The translations under genes and the position numbers were made by a program. From Kocuria rhizophila (GTDB lineage: Bacteria > Actinomycetota > Actinomycetes > Actinomycetales > Micrococcaceae), in assembly GCF_003667225.1 (NCBI RefSeq), contig NZ_RCOM01000016.1, positions 1 to 36,157 on the forward strand: a stretch of 36,157 nt of DNA, in the 5' to 3' direction. Under the pieces are notes generated by a model. It was not told the DNA's origin. It ran no database searches and worked only from the letters and a program-made list of their open reading frames with translations. This document shows, in pieces, positions 1 through 7,226 of this stretch; the first letter of the stretch is position 1, and every line of letters starts with the position of its first letter.

Positions 1-22
1 GTCAGAGGTGTATAAGAGACAG
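1..22 (+). other. Nextera transposon-end adapter remnant
   Basis: The first 22 bases read GTCAGAG followed by GTGTATAAGAGACAG. This matches the 3' end of the Illumina Nextera read-1 adapter with a single T-to-G difference at base 7. It is therefore a library-preparation remnant left at a contig end, not genomic DNA. The genomic sequence begins at about base 23. Confidence 0.93.
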
Positions 23-191
23 CCACTGCCATGACGTGCAGTTCGGCGGGAGCGTAGCCGTAGGGCGCGTCAGGGTTCCACGCGCCCTCGTCGGCTCGGT
101 ACTCCGCGTTGAAGAGCTGTTCCAACTGGTAGAGCTGTCCGCCCGTCAGGTCCTCGTGCCACACCAGGCAGATGTCAGTTTCCAGACTCAC
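23..191 (-). CDS. N-terminal fragment of a probable GNAT-like acetyltransferase (cut by contig end)
   Basis: Reading the minus strand from a GTG at 191-189 gives an open frame of about 56 residues that runs off the genomic part of the contig. It begins VSLETDICLVWHEDLT and continues through QLYQLEQLFNAEYR to a proline/tyrosine-rich stretch ending PAELHVMAV. The GTG overlaps the TGA stop of the upstream acyl-CoA synthetase (GTGA), so the two are probably translationally coupled. The pattern 'L..L..LF.AEYR...G.W.P..PYGY.P.E.HV.A' resembles the N-terminus of NodA- or AAC(2')-like GNAT proteins, but the acetyl-CoA-binding motif lies beyond the end, so the family is a guess. That the frame is coding is well supported by its composition and coupling. 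Confidence 0.5.
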
Positions 192-2233
192 TCACCCCGC
201 AACGACGGGAAGTCCGTGTCCGCGTACTCCACGGAGTCGCCGGAACCGGTCTCGCTCGTCGACTCGCCCGCTCCACCCGCCGCCGCCCCGGCGTCCCCCA
301 GCGTGTCCGGGTGCAGCAGCGCCTCCCGGCGGCGCAGCTCCACCCGGCGGATCTTCCCGGAGATGGTCTTGGGCAGCTCCGCGAACTCCAGCCGCCGGAT
401 GCGCTTGTACGGGGCGAGGTTCACGCGGCAGTGGTGCAGGATGCTCTCGGCGGTCTCCGCGGTGGGTTCGTGACCGTCCGCGAGCACCACGTACGCCTTG
501 GGCACCGCCAGACGGATCGAGTCCGGCGAGGGAACCACGGCCACCTCCACCACGGCGGGGTGCTCGATCACCACGGACTCCAGCTCGAACGGGGAGAGCC
601 GGTAGTCGGAGGCCTTGAACACGTCGTCCGCGCGGCCCACGTACGTGAACACCCCGGTGGCGTCCCGCGAGACCACGTCGCCCGTGTGGTAGACCCCGTC
701 CCGGAACGCGTCCGCGGTCTTCTGCGGGTCCCCGTGGTAGCCGGGGGTCAGCCCGATCGGCCGGGGGTCCAGCCGCAGGCACAGCTCACCCTCGGTCTCG
801 CTCTCCTGGTCAGTGTTCGGGTCGATCAGCACCACGTCGTAGCCCGGCAGCGCCCGGCCCATGGACCCGGGCTTCACGGGCATGCCCGGGGTGTTGGCGA
901 TCTGCAGAGAGGACTCCGTCTGCCCGAACCCGTCCCGGATGTCCGTGCCCCAGGCGGCCTTCACACGCGAGATGATCTCCGGGTTCAGCGGCTCGCCCGC
1001 GGCCACGGTCTTGCGCGGCGGGTTCTTCAGGTGGGACAGGTCCGACTGGATCAGCATGCGCCACACGGTGGGCGGCGCGCAGAACGAGGTCACGTGCTCG
1101 CGCTCCATCTGGTCCATCAGCGCCACGGCGTTGAAGCGCGTGTAGTTGTAGAGGAACACGGTGGCACCGGCGATGAACGGCGCGAAGAAGTTCGACCACG
1201 CGTGCTTGGCCCACCCCGGCGACGCCACGTTCAGGTGCACGTCCCCCGGCTCCAGCCCGATCCAGTACATCGTGGACAGGTGCCCCACCGGGTAGGAGGT
1301 GTTCGTGTGCTCCACGAGCTTGGGCAGCGAGGTGGTCCCGGACGTGAAGTACAGCAGCAGCGTGGCATCCGCGGGGGAGGGCTCGAGCACCTCGAACGTC
1401 TTCGGTCCGTTGAAGGACCGTGCATAGTCCAGCACGCGGTGCTCCCCGATCGGCGCCAGTTCCGCACTCCCGGACGACGACGCCGCTGCGCCGCCTTCCG
1501 CACCACCCGCACCGTCCACGGTGCTCGCGGCATTCCCCGACGTCGTGCCCGAGGAGGTGTCCGCGCCGGAGGTGGACGAGGCGGTGCCCCCGGAGGTGCC
1601 GGGGCCCGAGGAACCGGCCGGGGCGGCGTCGTCGTCCGCGGAGGGGGAGGCGAAGGCCCCGGAGGTGGGACGCACGCGGTGGTCCGGCTGATCCGGGACC
1701 TGGATGATCGTGAAGTCCCCGGGGACGTCCGCGAACTTCAGCGCGTTGCTGTGGGAGGTGACCACCCACGAGGCGTTGCCGCGCTCCACGCGGTCCCGGA
1801 GGTCGTTCTCCCCGAGCATCACGGTGGTGGGGATCATGGGTGCGCCCAGCTTGGTGCACGCGAGCATGGTCTCCCACAGCTCCACCTGGTTGCCGAGCAT
1901 GAGGATCACCCGGTCCCCGCGCTGCACCCCCTGGCCGCGCAGCCACGTGGCGAGCTGGGACGAGCGCCGGGAGAGCTCGGCGTAGGTGCGGCGGGTCTGG
2001 GTGCCGTCCTCCTCGACGATCACCAGCGCCTCGCGGTCGGCCTCCTCGCCGGCGCCGAGGGCGTCGAACCAGTCGAGGGCGAAGTTGAAGGTGTCGAAGC
2101 GCGGCCACTCGAACTCGGCGTGGGCGGCGTCCAGGTCCGTGCGCAGGCGCAGCATCTGGTCCCGTGCGGCGCGGAAACGCTCGGTGACGGACTGCCCGGA
2201 CGCTGCGGTCTGGGGTGCGGTGGTCTCGCTCAT
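188..2233 (-). CDS. AMP-forming acyl-CoA synthetase (medium-chain/ACSM-like)
   Basis: ANL-superfamily adenylate-forming enzyme of 681 residues, expected to activate a carboxylic acid with ATP and load it onto CoA in the cytoplasm. The AMP-binding loop is LLYFTSGTTSLPK at residues 294-306, followed by the A5-like region around GFGQTESS, the YHTGDVV motif and the C-terminal catalytic lysine in PKTISGKIRR. Start is ATG 2233 with a GAGGA Shine-Dalgarno 6 bases upstream. Residues about 188-260, between the first half of the N-domain and the P-loop, are an odd low-complexity Ser/Gly/Ala/Thr insertion, and the protein ends in a second Gly/Ser/acidic tail after the last catalytic motif. The stop overlaps the start of the next minus-strand gene. 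An inverted repeat in the leader (2274-2291) may be an operator. Substrate chain length cannot be read from sequence. Confidence 0.9.
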   Translation of the reverse strand: MSETTAPQTAASGQSVTERFRAARDQMLRLRTDLDAAHAEFEWPRFDTFNFALDWFDALGAGEEADREALVIVEEDGTQTRRTYAELSRRSSQLATWLRGQGVQRGDRVILMLGNQVELWETMLACTKLGAPMIPTTVMLGENDLRDRVERGNASWVVTSHSNALKFADVPGDFTIIQVPDQPDHRVRPTSGAFASPSADDDAAPAGSSGPGTSGGTASSTSGADTSSGTTSGNAASTVDGAGGAEGGAAASSSGSAELAPIGEHRVLDYARSFNGPKTFEVLEPSPADATLLLYFTSGTTSLPKLVEHTNTSYPVGHLSTMYWIGLEPGDVHLNVASPGWAKHAWSNFFAPFIAGATVFLYNYTRFNAVALMDQMEREHVTSFCAPPTVWRMLIQSDLSHLKNPPRKTVAAGEPLNPEIISRVKAAWGTDIRDGFGQTESSLQIANTPGMPVKPGSMGRALPGYDVVLIDPNTDQESETEGELCLRLDPRPIGLTPGYHGDPQKTADAFRDGVYHTGDVVSRDATGVFTYVGRADDVFKASDYRLSPFELESVVIEHPAVVEVAVVPSPDSIRLAVPKAYVVLADGHEPTAETAESILHHCRVNLAPYKRIRRLEFAELPKTISGKIRRVELRRREALLHPDTLGDAGAAAGGAGESTSETGSGDSVEYADTDFPSLRGE

Positions 2234-2273
2234 GGGGATCCTCGTTCCAGTGCGGGGACCCCGTGCCGCGCCC

Positions 2274-2291
2274 GTGAACCACGGTGTTCAC
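2274..2291. promoter_or_regulatory. Inverted repeat GTGAAC-N6-GTTCAC upstream of acyl-CoA synthetase
   Basis: A perfect 6-6-6 inverted repeat (arms 2274-2279 and 2286-2291) lies about 40-60 bases upstream of the acyl-CoA synthetase ATG. Size and position suit a dimeric repressor site, for example a TetR- or GntR-type fatty-acid regulator. The regulator is not in the window, and the assignment is inference. Confidence 0.35.
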
Positions 2292-2488
2292 CGGGGCCGT
2301 GCGGCCGCCAGGGGTCCGGGTGAGAACTTTCCCCCAACGTACTGCAGGAACCTGCCCCGATGTGGTCCGTGTCACGGGAAATATCGAGGGGTCGAGGGAA
2401 GTCGCCGACACAGCCGCCCTGGGGAGTGCGTTCCGCACGGTGGGACGCTGGGAGGGGGCGCTTCGAGGGGGATGGGCGAGTGCGGGCC

Positions 2489-2980
2489 TCAGGTGCGCGT
2501 GTGCTCGGGGTGGCGGTCGTCGCTTGGGGCTGCTGAGCCTTGGGCGATGACGGCCATGAGAGAGACCCATACGGTCAAAGACAGCAGCGTCCCGCACCAC
2601 AGGGCTGTGGCCGGTGGGTAGCTGACTGCCGCAGTGGCGAAACCTTGTGAGGCATCGGTAATGAAATGCAGGTATGTCACGGCAACCGAGGCGACGACGG
2701 ATACTGCGGCGATGAAGGCTGCGCTAGTGAGGGATATTCCCTGGACGGGGGTATGGTGGTGTGAATTTTTTAGGTGCGATGACTCAAGGACGAGTAAAGC
2801 CGCCCCGATGCCCAGCGCGCTCACCGACACCATCATCAGGAGCAATCCTAACCCTATAGCTGTGCTCGTGGTGCGGCTGGCGACCCAGCTCAACCACAGG
2901 GAAATCCCGGTGGCACTAATGAGCAGATACCCGAAGATAATTCGGAACATTATCAAGGACTTGGGTGTCTGAGTGTGCAT
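2489..2980 (-). CDS. Hypothetical four-helix membrane protein
   Basis: A 163-residue protein with no family I recognise. Four hydrophobic segments are visible at about residues 9-31, 40-66, 82-106 and 121-147, with a short polar N-terminus and a charged C-terminal tail (SDDRHPEHTRT), so it is an integral membrane protein. Start is ATG 2980; an AGGAAAG stretch upstream could serve as ribosome binding site. The ATG sits one base after the stop of an upstream short ORF, suggesting coupling. Base composition (about 50-57% GC) is clearly lower than in the flanking genes, suggesting acquired DNA. The arrangement, a small Cys-containing ORF followed by a small membrane protein, would fit a peptide plus immunity pair, but nothing else supports that. 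Confidence 0.6.
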   Translation of the reverse strand: MHTQTPKSLIMFRIIFGYLLISATGISLWLSWVASRTTSTAIGLGLLLMMVSVSALGIGAALLVLESSHLKNSHHHTPVQGISLTSAAFIAAVSVVASVAVTYLHFITDASQGFATAAVSYPPATALWCGTLLSLTVWVSLMAVIAQGSAAPSDDRHPEHTRT

Positions 2981-2981
2981 T

Positions 2982-3350
2982 TTAGTTGTTCTTTCCTGAG
3001 CCCATGTAGAACTTCCAGCCGACCGAACGAACTACGCCGTAATATTGTTTGGCAATCTTACCGCACGCGGTTCTGCGAATGGCCTCGTTGGGGTGGGCGC
3101 GGTTGCAGGTAACAACCAGTCGCCCGAACAGCAATGCGTCACAGTTGGTTTCCCGCAATGGCCAAACGGCGAGGCTTCGATGGTTCCCGGTACCTGAGTA
3201 TCGGGAACCATCACACCATGAGGAGGTAGGGACTGTGAGCGCCGCTGGTCTCGGCGCCGGGTGGATCACGTATGGGGTGGGTGGAGGGCAGGTCCGCCTG
3301 CCACGGGCGGCTCGGTCCGGGTGGTTCCACCGCGGCCGGGAGTGTGACAC
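2982..3350 (-). CDS. Unrecognised short ORF, possibly 5'-truncated
   Basis: The frame is open from GTG 3350 to TAA 2982. Only the distal part, from about 3215 down to 2982, looks coding: it has low GC, mixed codons, and ends CGKIAKQYYGVVRSVGWKF with three Cys residues in the last third. The part from 3350 to 3215 is GC-rich and reads like non-coding sequence, and no convincing ribosome binding site precedes any start. The stop lies one base before the ATG of the membrane-protein gene. It may be the 3' remnant of a small secreted-peptide gene whose 5' end was lost at the composition boundary near 3212. No family recognised. Confidence 0.3.
   Translation of the reverse strand: MSHSRPRWNHPDRAARGRRTCPPPTPYVIHPAPRPAALTVPTSSWCDGSRYSGTGNHRSLAVWPLRETNCDALLFGRLVVTCNRAHPNEAIRRTACGKIAKQYYGVVRSVGWKFYMGSGKNN
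3179..3212. repeat. 11-bp perfect inverted repeat at a GC-composition boundary
   Basis: GATGGTTCCCG (3179-3189) and CGGGAACCATC (3202-3212) are perfect reverse complements separated by 12 bases that include a GGTACC word. On its left, composition is about 50% GC through the short ORF and membrane protein; on its right it returns to about 70%. It could be an operator, a terminator stem or a recombination-related site. Confidence 0.5.
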
Positions 3351-3407
3351 GTCCCGACCCCACGAGCCCCGGAGCGGGTGTGACGTGAACTACCCCGTCC
3401 GGACCCG

Positions 3408-3413
3408 TACGAT
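3408..3413 (+). promoter_or_regulatory. Candidate -10 box for SDR gene
   Basis: TACGAT fits the actinobacterial SigA consensus TANNNT. A weak -35 (GTGAAC, 3385-3390) is 17 bases upstream. The rest of the gap 3214-3472 shows no gene; it holds one copy of the recurrent GCGGCGTCGT word (3433-3442). Confidence 0.3.
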
Positions 3414-3472
3414 CGGCCGGGACAGCAACCGGGCGGCGTCGTGCGCCGCGCACCACAACGGCAGGAGCGGAC

Positions 3473-4231
3473 ATGGACATCACGGGTACTTCGGCGATCG
3501 TCACGGGGGCGGCCTCGGGGCTGGGGGCGGCCACCGCCGCGCAGCTCATCGAGCGCGGGGCGAAGGTCGTGGGCATCGACCTGCCGGGCGGCATCGAGAA
3601 GGCGCCCCAGGTCGAGGGGCTCACCTACGTGGCCGCGGACGTGACCCACGAGGAGCAGGTGCGCGCCGCCGTCGCTCGGGCCGCGGAGATCGCCCCGCTG
3701 CGCACCGTGGTGAACTGCGCCGGCATCGGCCCGTCCGCGCGCGTGGTGGGCCGCAACGGCGTGCACGACCTCGCCCTGTTCGACCGCGTGGTGCGCATCA
3801 ACCTGGTGGGAACGTTCACCGTGCTCGCGCTCGCGGCCGAGGTGATGACCGCGCAGGAGCCGGTGGACGAGGCTGGCCAGCGCGGCCTCGTGATCAACAC
3901 CGCGTCCGTGGCGGCGTTCGAGGGGCAGATCGGGCAGGCGGCGTACGCGGCGTCCAAGGGCGGGGTGCACTCCCTGACCATCGCGGCCGCGCGCGACCTC
4001 TCCTCCCGCGGCGTGCGCGTCATGACGATCGCCCCCGGCATCGTGGACACCCCCATGCTCGGCAGCGTGGGCGAGGACTACCGCTCCGCCCTCGCGGAGT
4101 CCGTCCCGTTCCCGCACCGCCTGGCCCAGCCCGCGGAGTTCGCGCAGCTCGCCGGGATGATCGTGGAGCACGACTACCTCAACGGCGAGACTATCCGCAT
4201 GGACGGCGCCCTGCGCATGGCGCCGCGCTGA
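3473..4231 (+). CDS. Short-chain dehydrogenase/reductase (3-hydroxyacyl-CoA dehydrogenase type II-like)
   Basis: A classical SDR of 252 residues, the normal family length. The NAD(P)-binding motif TGAASGLG is at residues 11-18, NCAG at 81-84, Asn110, Ser145, Tyr158 and Lys162 (YAASK), giving the full catalytic tetrad. Acidic residue Asp36 after the second strand (VVGIDLPG) favours NAD over NADP. The overall pattern (IVTGAASGLGAATA, INTASVAAFEGQIGQAAYAASKGG, IAPGIVDTPML) resembles 17-beta-HSD type 10 / 3-hydroxyacyl-CoA dehydrogenases of beta-oxidation, which would fit the nearby acyl-CoA synthetase, but that link is inference. ATG 3473 follows GCAGGAGCGGAC, an adequate ribosome binding site. 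Confidence 0.88.
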   Translation: MDITGTSAIVTGAASGLGAATAAQLIERGAKVVGIDLPGGIEKAPQVEGLTYVAADVTHEEQVRAAVARAAEIAPLRTVVNCAGIGPSARVVGRNGVHDLALFDRVVRINLVGTFTVLALAAEVMTAQEPVDEAGQRGLVINTASVAAFEGQIGQAAYAASKGGVHSLTIAAARDLSSRGVRVMTIAPGIVDTPMLGSVGEDYRSALAESVPFPHRLAQPAEFAQLAGMIVEHDYLNGETIRMDGALRMAPR

Positions 4232-4301
4232 TCCTCGCTGCCGCGCACCCGTCCCGCCCGGCCACGCAGCCCCGGGCGACGACGCCGCACGGCCCCGCAC
4301 A

Positions 4302-4343
4302 CGACGATGCCTCGCCACGTTCAGGCGTGACGAGGCATCGTCA
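4302..4343. terminator. Terminator-like hairpin after SDR gene
   Basis: GACGATGCCTCG (4303-4314) pairs perfectly with CGAGGCATCGTC (4331-4342) around a 16-base loop. It lies about 70 bases past the SDR stop, between convergent genes. There is no T-tract, as is common in actinobacteria. Confidence 0.6.
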
Positions 4344-4384
4344 TGAGGTGGCCGGAGCTGCGTGGCCCCGGCCTGCGCGGAAAG

Positions 4385-4425
4385 CCCCGGGGGTCGTGCC
4401 GCTGAGGTCGGCGCGGCCCCCGGGG
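4385..4425. terminator. Terminator-like hairpin after quinone-reductase-like gene
   Basis: CCCCGGGGG (4385-4393) and CCCCCGGGG (4417-4425) form a 9-bp G/C stem just beyond the stop of the minus-strand oxidoreductase (4439). Together with the hairpin at 4302-4343 it separates two convergent genes. Confidence 0.5.
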
Positions 4426-4438
4426 AGCATGGCGCGGA

Positions 4439-5368
4439 TCAGTCGACCGTCAGCACGATCTTGCCCACGGCGTGACCCTCCTGGCTGGCCGTGAACGCGT
4501 CCGGCAACTGCTCGAGCGGGAAGGTGCGGTCCACGCGGACGGTGAGCTTGCCGTCGTCGGCCAGGCGGGCGAGTTCCGTGAGCTGCTCCGCGTCCGGGGA
4601 GACCCACATGTAGTGCCCGCCGTGCTTCTCCACCTCGGGGTCCGCGATGGAGCCGTGCTGGCCGCCGTCCGCGAGCACGGCCACGGTGTCCTCCACCACG
4701 CCGCCCACGAAGTCCGCGACGATGTCCACCCCGTTCGGGGCGAGCTCCTTGACGCGCTCCACGAGGCCGTCCCCGTACTCCACGGGCTCCGCGCCGAGCT
4801 CACGCACGTAGTCGTGGTTCTTGGCCGACGCGGTGCCGATCACCCGCGCGCCGAAGGCCTTGGCGATCTGCACGCCCATGCTCCCCACGCCACCGGAGGC
4901 CGCGTGGATCAGCACGGTCTTGCCCTCCGCGAGGCCCAGTCGGGTGAGCACCTGGTACGCGGTGAGTCCCGCGAGCGGCAACCCACCGGCCTGCTCCCAG
5001 CTCAGTGCCGCGGGCTTGGGGGCCAGCGTGCGCACCGGCACGGAGACGTACTGGGCGAACGTGCCGCCGTGGATCCAGTCCTTGCGGGCGTAGGCGATCA
5101 CCTCGTCGCCCTCGGAGATGCCTGGGGTGTCAAAGCCCTTGCCCACGACGACGCCCGCGACGTCCCAGCCAGGGGTCGCCGGGAACTGGGCGTTCATCAT
5201 GGGATCGAGCCCACCGGACATGACCTTCCAGTCCACCGGGTTGATGCCCGCCGCCTTGACCTGCACCAGGACCTCGCCGGGACCCACCTTGGGCATGGGC
5301 TGGTCGGTGAGCTCCAGCACGGAGGTGTCGCCGTACTGCTGATATGTCTGCGCCTTCATCGTGGTCAT
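4439..5368 (-). CDS. NADP-dependent zinc-independent alcohol dehydrogenase / quinone oxidoreductase family
   Basis: A 309-residue MDR-superfamily protein from ATG 5368 (MTTMKAQTYQQYGD); ATG 5359 is an alternative, and the open frame upstream of 5368 does not look coding. The N-terminal GroES-like fold carries PGEVLVQVKAAGINPVDWK, the nucleotide-binding motif is HAASGGVGSMGVQIAKAFGA, and the structural-zinc cysteines of true alcohol dehydrogenases are absent. This matches the QOR/zeta-crystallin-like NADPH oxidoreductases, which reduce quinones or activated alkenes. A copy of the GCGGCGTCGT word lies about 80-90 bases upstream of the start (5448-5457, same orientation). Physiological substrate unknown. 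Confidence 0.88.
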   Translation of the reverse strand: MTTMKAQTYQQYGDTSVLELTDQPMPKVGPGEVLVQVKAAGINPVDWKVMSGGLDPMMNAQFPATPGWDVAGVVVGKGFDTPGISEGDEVIAYARKDWIHGGTFAQYVSVPVRTLAPKPAALSWEQAGGLPLAGLTAYQVLTRLGLAEGKTVLIHAASGGVGSMGVQIAKAFGARVIGTASAKNHDYVRELGAEPVEYGDGLVERVKELAPNGVDIVADFVGGVVEDTVAVLADGGQHGSIADPEVEKHGGHYMWVSPDAEQLTELARLADDGKLTVRVDRTFPLEQLPDAFTASQEGHAVGKIVLTVD

Positions 5369-5550
5369 GTCCGTCTCAACAGGACCGGGCGGGGGTCTTA
5401 TTCCATGCCGCGGCAAGTTCTTTCGTGCACGGGACGTGGTCTGCCTGACGACGCCGCACGCTCGTCCTGGCCCCGGTCCTCACGGCCCGTCCCGCCGCCG
5501 CCCGGCCCGCGCCGGTTCCGTCAGGGCGCGAAGACCCGGCCCTGCCCGGC

Positions 5551-6435
5551 TCACGCGCTGATCAGCGCAATGCCCGTGAGCACCGCGGCGCAGCCGATGA
5601 GCCGTGGCACCAGGCGGTTCTCCTTGTAGATCCACCACGCGAGCAGCGAGCCCACCACGATGCTCGACTCCCGCAGGGGAGCCACCAGAGCCACCGGGGT
5701 GGACTGCATGGCGAACAGCACCAGGATGTACGCGAGCGGGGACAGCAGGCCCACCGCGACGATCCGGTTGCGGTCCACGGCCCACGAGTGCGCCATCTCC
5801 TGCCGCTGCCGCCACGCGTTGGGGGTCAGGGTGAGCACCAGGACCACCGAGGTCAGCGCGAAGTACAGCACGGGCGGCAGGTCCAGGGTGGCCATGGAGT
5901 GGTCGTCCCACAGGGTGTACCCGGCGATGCACGCGCCCACCGCGGCACCCCACAGCACGCCAGTCAGCGCGGAACCTCGGGTGAGCCCGGCGTCGTCGTC
6001 CCGGGTGGAGGTGGGCGTGCCGAACGTGGCGACCACGGCCACGCCCACCAGGACCGCGACGGCCCCCGCCGCGGCCGTGAGAGAGAGCTGCTCGCCCAGG
6101 AACAGGACCGCCACCAGCATGGTGATCATGGGCCCGGTGCCGCGCGCCACGGCGTAGACCACGCCCAGGGGTGCGCGGTCGTAGCCGGTCTGCAGGGCGG
6201 TGCCGTAGACGGTGTGCAGCAGCCCGGAGACCACGGCGGCGCCCACCAGCGGCCACCCCCAGGACTGCCACGCGCCGGGTTCCAGGAGGCTCACGGGGAT
6301 CAGCACCACGGAGGAGACCAGCCCGTACCACCACACGAACAGGGTCCCGTTGCCGCGGATGCCCTTGGCCAGGATGTTCCAGACCGCGTGCACCACGGCG
6401 GCCAGCAGGATCAGGGACACGCTGAGAGGGGCCAT
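5551..6435 (-). CDS. EamA/DMT-family transporter
   Basis: A 294-residue membrane protein of the drug/metabolite transporter superfamily, with about ten hydrophobic helices arranged as two EamA halves. The first half begins MAPLSVSLILLAAVVHAVWN and contains KGIRGNGTLFVWWYG; the second contains GLLSPLAYILVLFAMQSTPVALVAPLRESS, a typical EamA loop with PLRE. Probably exports a small metabolite. ATG 6435 is chosen because hydrophobic EamA sequence starts exactly there; the frame continues open upstream without protein-like character. It lies 101 bases downstream of, and on the same strand as, the TetR gene, so the two may be co-transcribed. Confidence 0.87.
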   Translation of the reverse strand: MAPLSVSLILLAAVVHAVWNILAKGIRGNGTLFVWWYGLVSSVVLIPVSLLEPGAWQSWGWPLVGAAVVSGLLHTVYGTALQTGYDRAPLGVVYAVARGTGPMITMLVAVLFLGEQLSLTAAAGAVAVLVGVAVVATFGTPTSTRDDDAGLTRGSALTGVLWGAAVGACIAGYTLWDDHSMATLDLPPVLYFALTSVVLVLTLTPNAWRQRQEMAHSWAVDRNRIVAVGLLSPLAYILVLFAMQSTPVALVAPLRESSIVVGSLLAWWIYKENRLVPRLIGCAAVLTGIALISA

Positions 6436-6536
6436 CACCGTCCATTGGAGCGCACGCGGGGACGCGCGGGCGAATCGGAGGGCGCACTGTGTCGCCGCAG
6501 CACGCCCACCGCCCGGCGCGGAGCATCCGGGGCGGC

Positions 6537-7130
6537 TCAACCCCTCCGGTACGCGAGCAGCTCCGCCATGGCCGCCACGGTCTCCCGGGCGATGCCCGTG
6601 CGGTTCTCCACGTGCAGCTTGAACATGACGCCCTCGCCCAGGGAGATCACCAGTTCGGCGGGGACCCTCGTGTACCCGCTGAGCCGCAGCAGCTCGCGTG
6701 CCTGACCCTCGAGCCGTATGCGCTCCTCGGCCAGCACGGTGGCCAGCTCCGCGTTCTCCCGGGTGGTGTCCACGAGCCAGCACAGGGTGCCGCGCAGCTC
6801 CGCGTCCTCTAGCCCCCGGCCAGTGATGACCCGGAGCATGCGCTGCGCGGTGACCTCCGGGCCCGGGCGGGCGGAGTCCTCGGCCGCCTCCGCCAGCACT
6901 CGCCGGGCCTCGGCGTCCCGGCGGGACTCGATGTCCTCCACGCACGCCGTGAGCAGGGCGTCCCGCGTGGCGAAGTAGTAGCGGATGGAGCCGTTGGGGA
7001 CCCCCGCCTTCTCGGCCACCTGGCGGTGGGTCACGGCGGCCGTCCCCCCGCGCGCCAGCAGCTCGCACGCTGCTGCGAGGATGTCGGCTCGGCGCTCCAC
7101 GGCGCGGGCCTGTGTGCCTGCGATGACCAT
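6537..7130 (-). CDS. TetR-family transcriptional regulator
   Basis: A 197-residue TetR/AcrR repressor. The N-terminal helix-turn-helix covers RADILAAACELLARGGTAAVTHRQVAEKAGVPNGSIRYYFATRDALL, a canonical TetR DNA-binding domain with the YYF signature; the C-terminal ligand domain is variable. Starts at 7133 (GTG) and 7130 (ATG) are adjacent. A GAGGAG stretch sits only 2 bases from the ATG, while a TAGTTT -10-like box (7141-7146, minus) lies 10 bases before it, so a nearly leaderless message is possible. It is divergent from an MFS efflux gene, with an inverted repeat between them, the usual layout for a repressor controlling itself and its pump. Confidence 0.9.
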   Translation of the reverse strand: MVIAGTQARAVERRADILAAACELLARGGTAAVTHRQVAEKAGVPNGSIRYYFATRDALLTACVEDIESRRDAEARRVLAEAAEDSARPGPEVTAQRMLRVITGRGLEDAELRGTLCWLVDTTRENAELATVLAEERIRLEGQARELLRLSGYTRVPAELVISLGEGVMFKLHVENRTGIARETVAAMAELLAYRRG

Positions 7131-7143
7131 CACTCCTCAAAAC

Positions 7144-7170
7144 TAGTACACGCGTACAACTATGCTATAT
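7144..7170. promoter_or_regulatory. TetR/MFS divergent promoter and operator candidate
   Basis: TAGTAC (7144-7149) and GTACAA (7154-7159) form an imperfect inverted repeat around ACGC, with GTAC-N4-GTAC exactly symmetric. Immediately to the right TATGCTATAT (7161-7170) supplies a -10 box for the MFS gene. The only markedly A/T-rich bases in the region are here. A bound TetR dimer would block both promoters. Confidence 0.5.
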
Positions 7171-7226
7171 CCTCGTCCAGTGCCACCCGCCGTGCGGGCA
7201 GAGACAGCAAGAAGGCAAGCTCAGCC

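Noticed and set aside
1450-1675. Frameshift or assembly error in the acyl-CoA synthetase
   Set aside because: The frame is continuous and conserved motifs on both sides are in the same frame; an in-frame low-complexity insertion explains it better.
3179-3212. Inverted repeat as the end of an insertion sequence
   Set aside because: No transposase remnant, no matching second end and no target duplication could be seen, so it is reported only as a repeat at a composition boundary.
2982-3350. Lactococcin-972-type bacteriocin gene
   Set aside because: Small size, Cys residues and an adjacent membrane protein raised the idea, but the typical GG-W-x-YG and YYH motifs, a signal peptide and the usual ABC/DUF1430 partners are absent.
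3049-4494. Long plus-strand open frame, including a GTG at 3235 with an AGGAGG upstream
   Set aside because: It runs through the SDR gene in the wrong frame and reads as Arg/Gly/His-rich shadow sequence. Long alternative frames are expected at this GC content, and the product has no recognisable fold.
5551-7140. 529-codon version of the EamA gene fused to upstream sequence
   Set aside because: The upstream part is out of frame with the TetR gene it overlaps and is not protein-like; the transporter begins cleanly at 6435.
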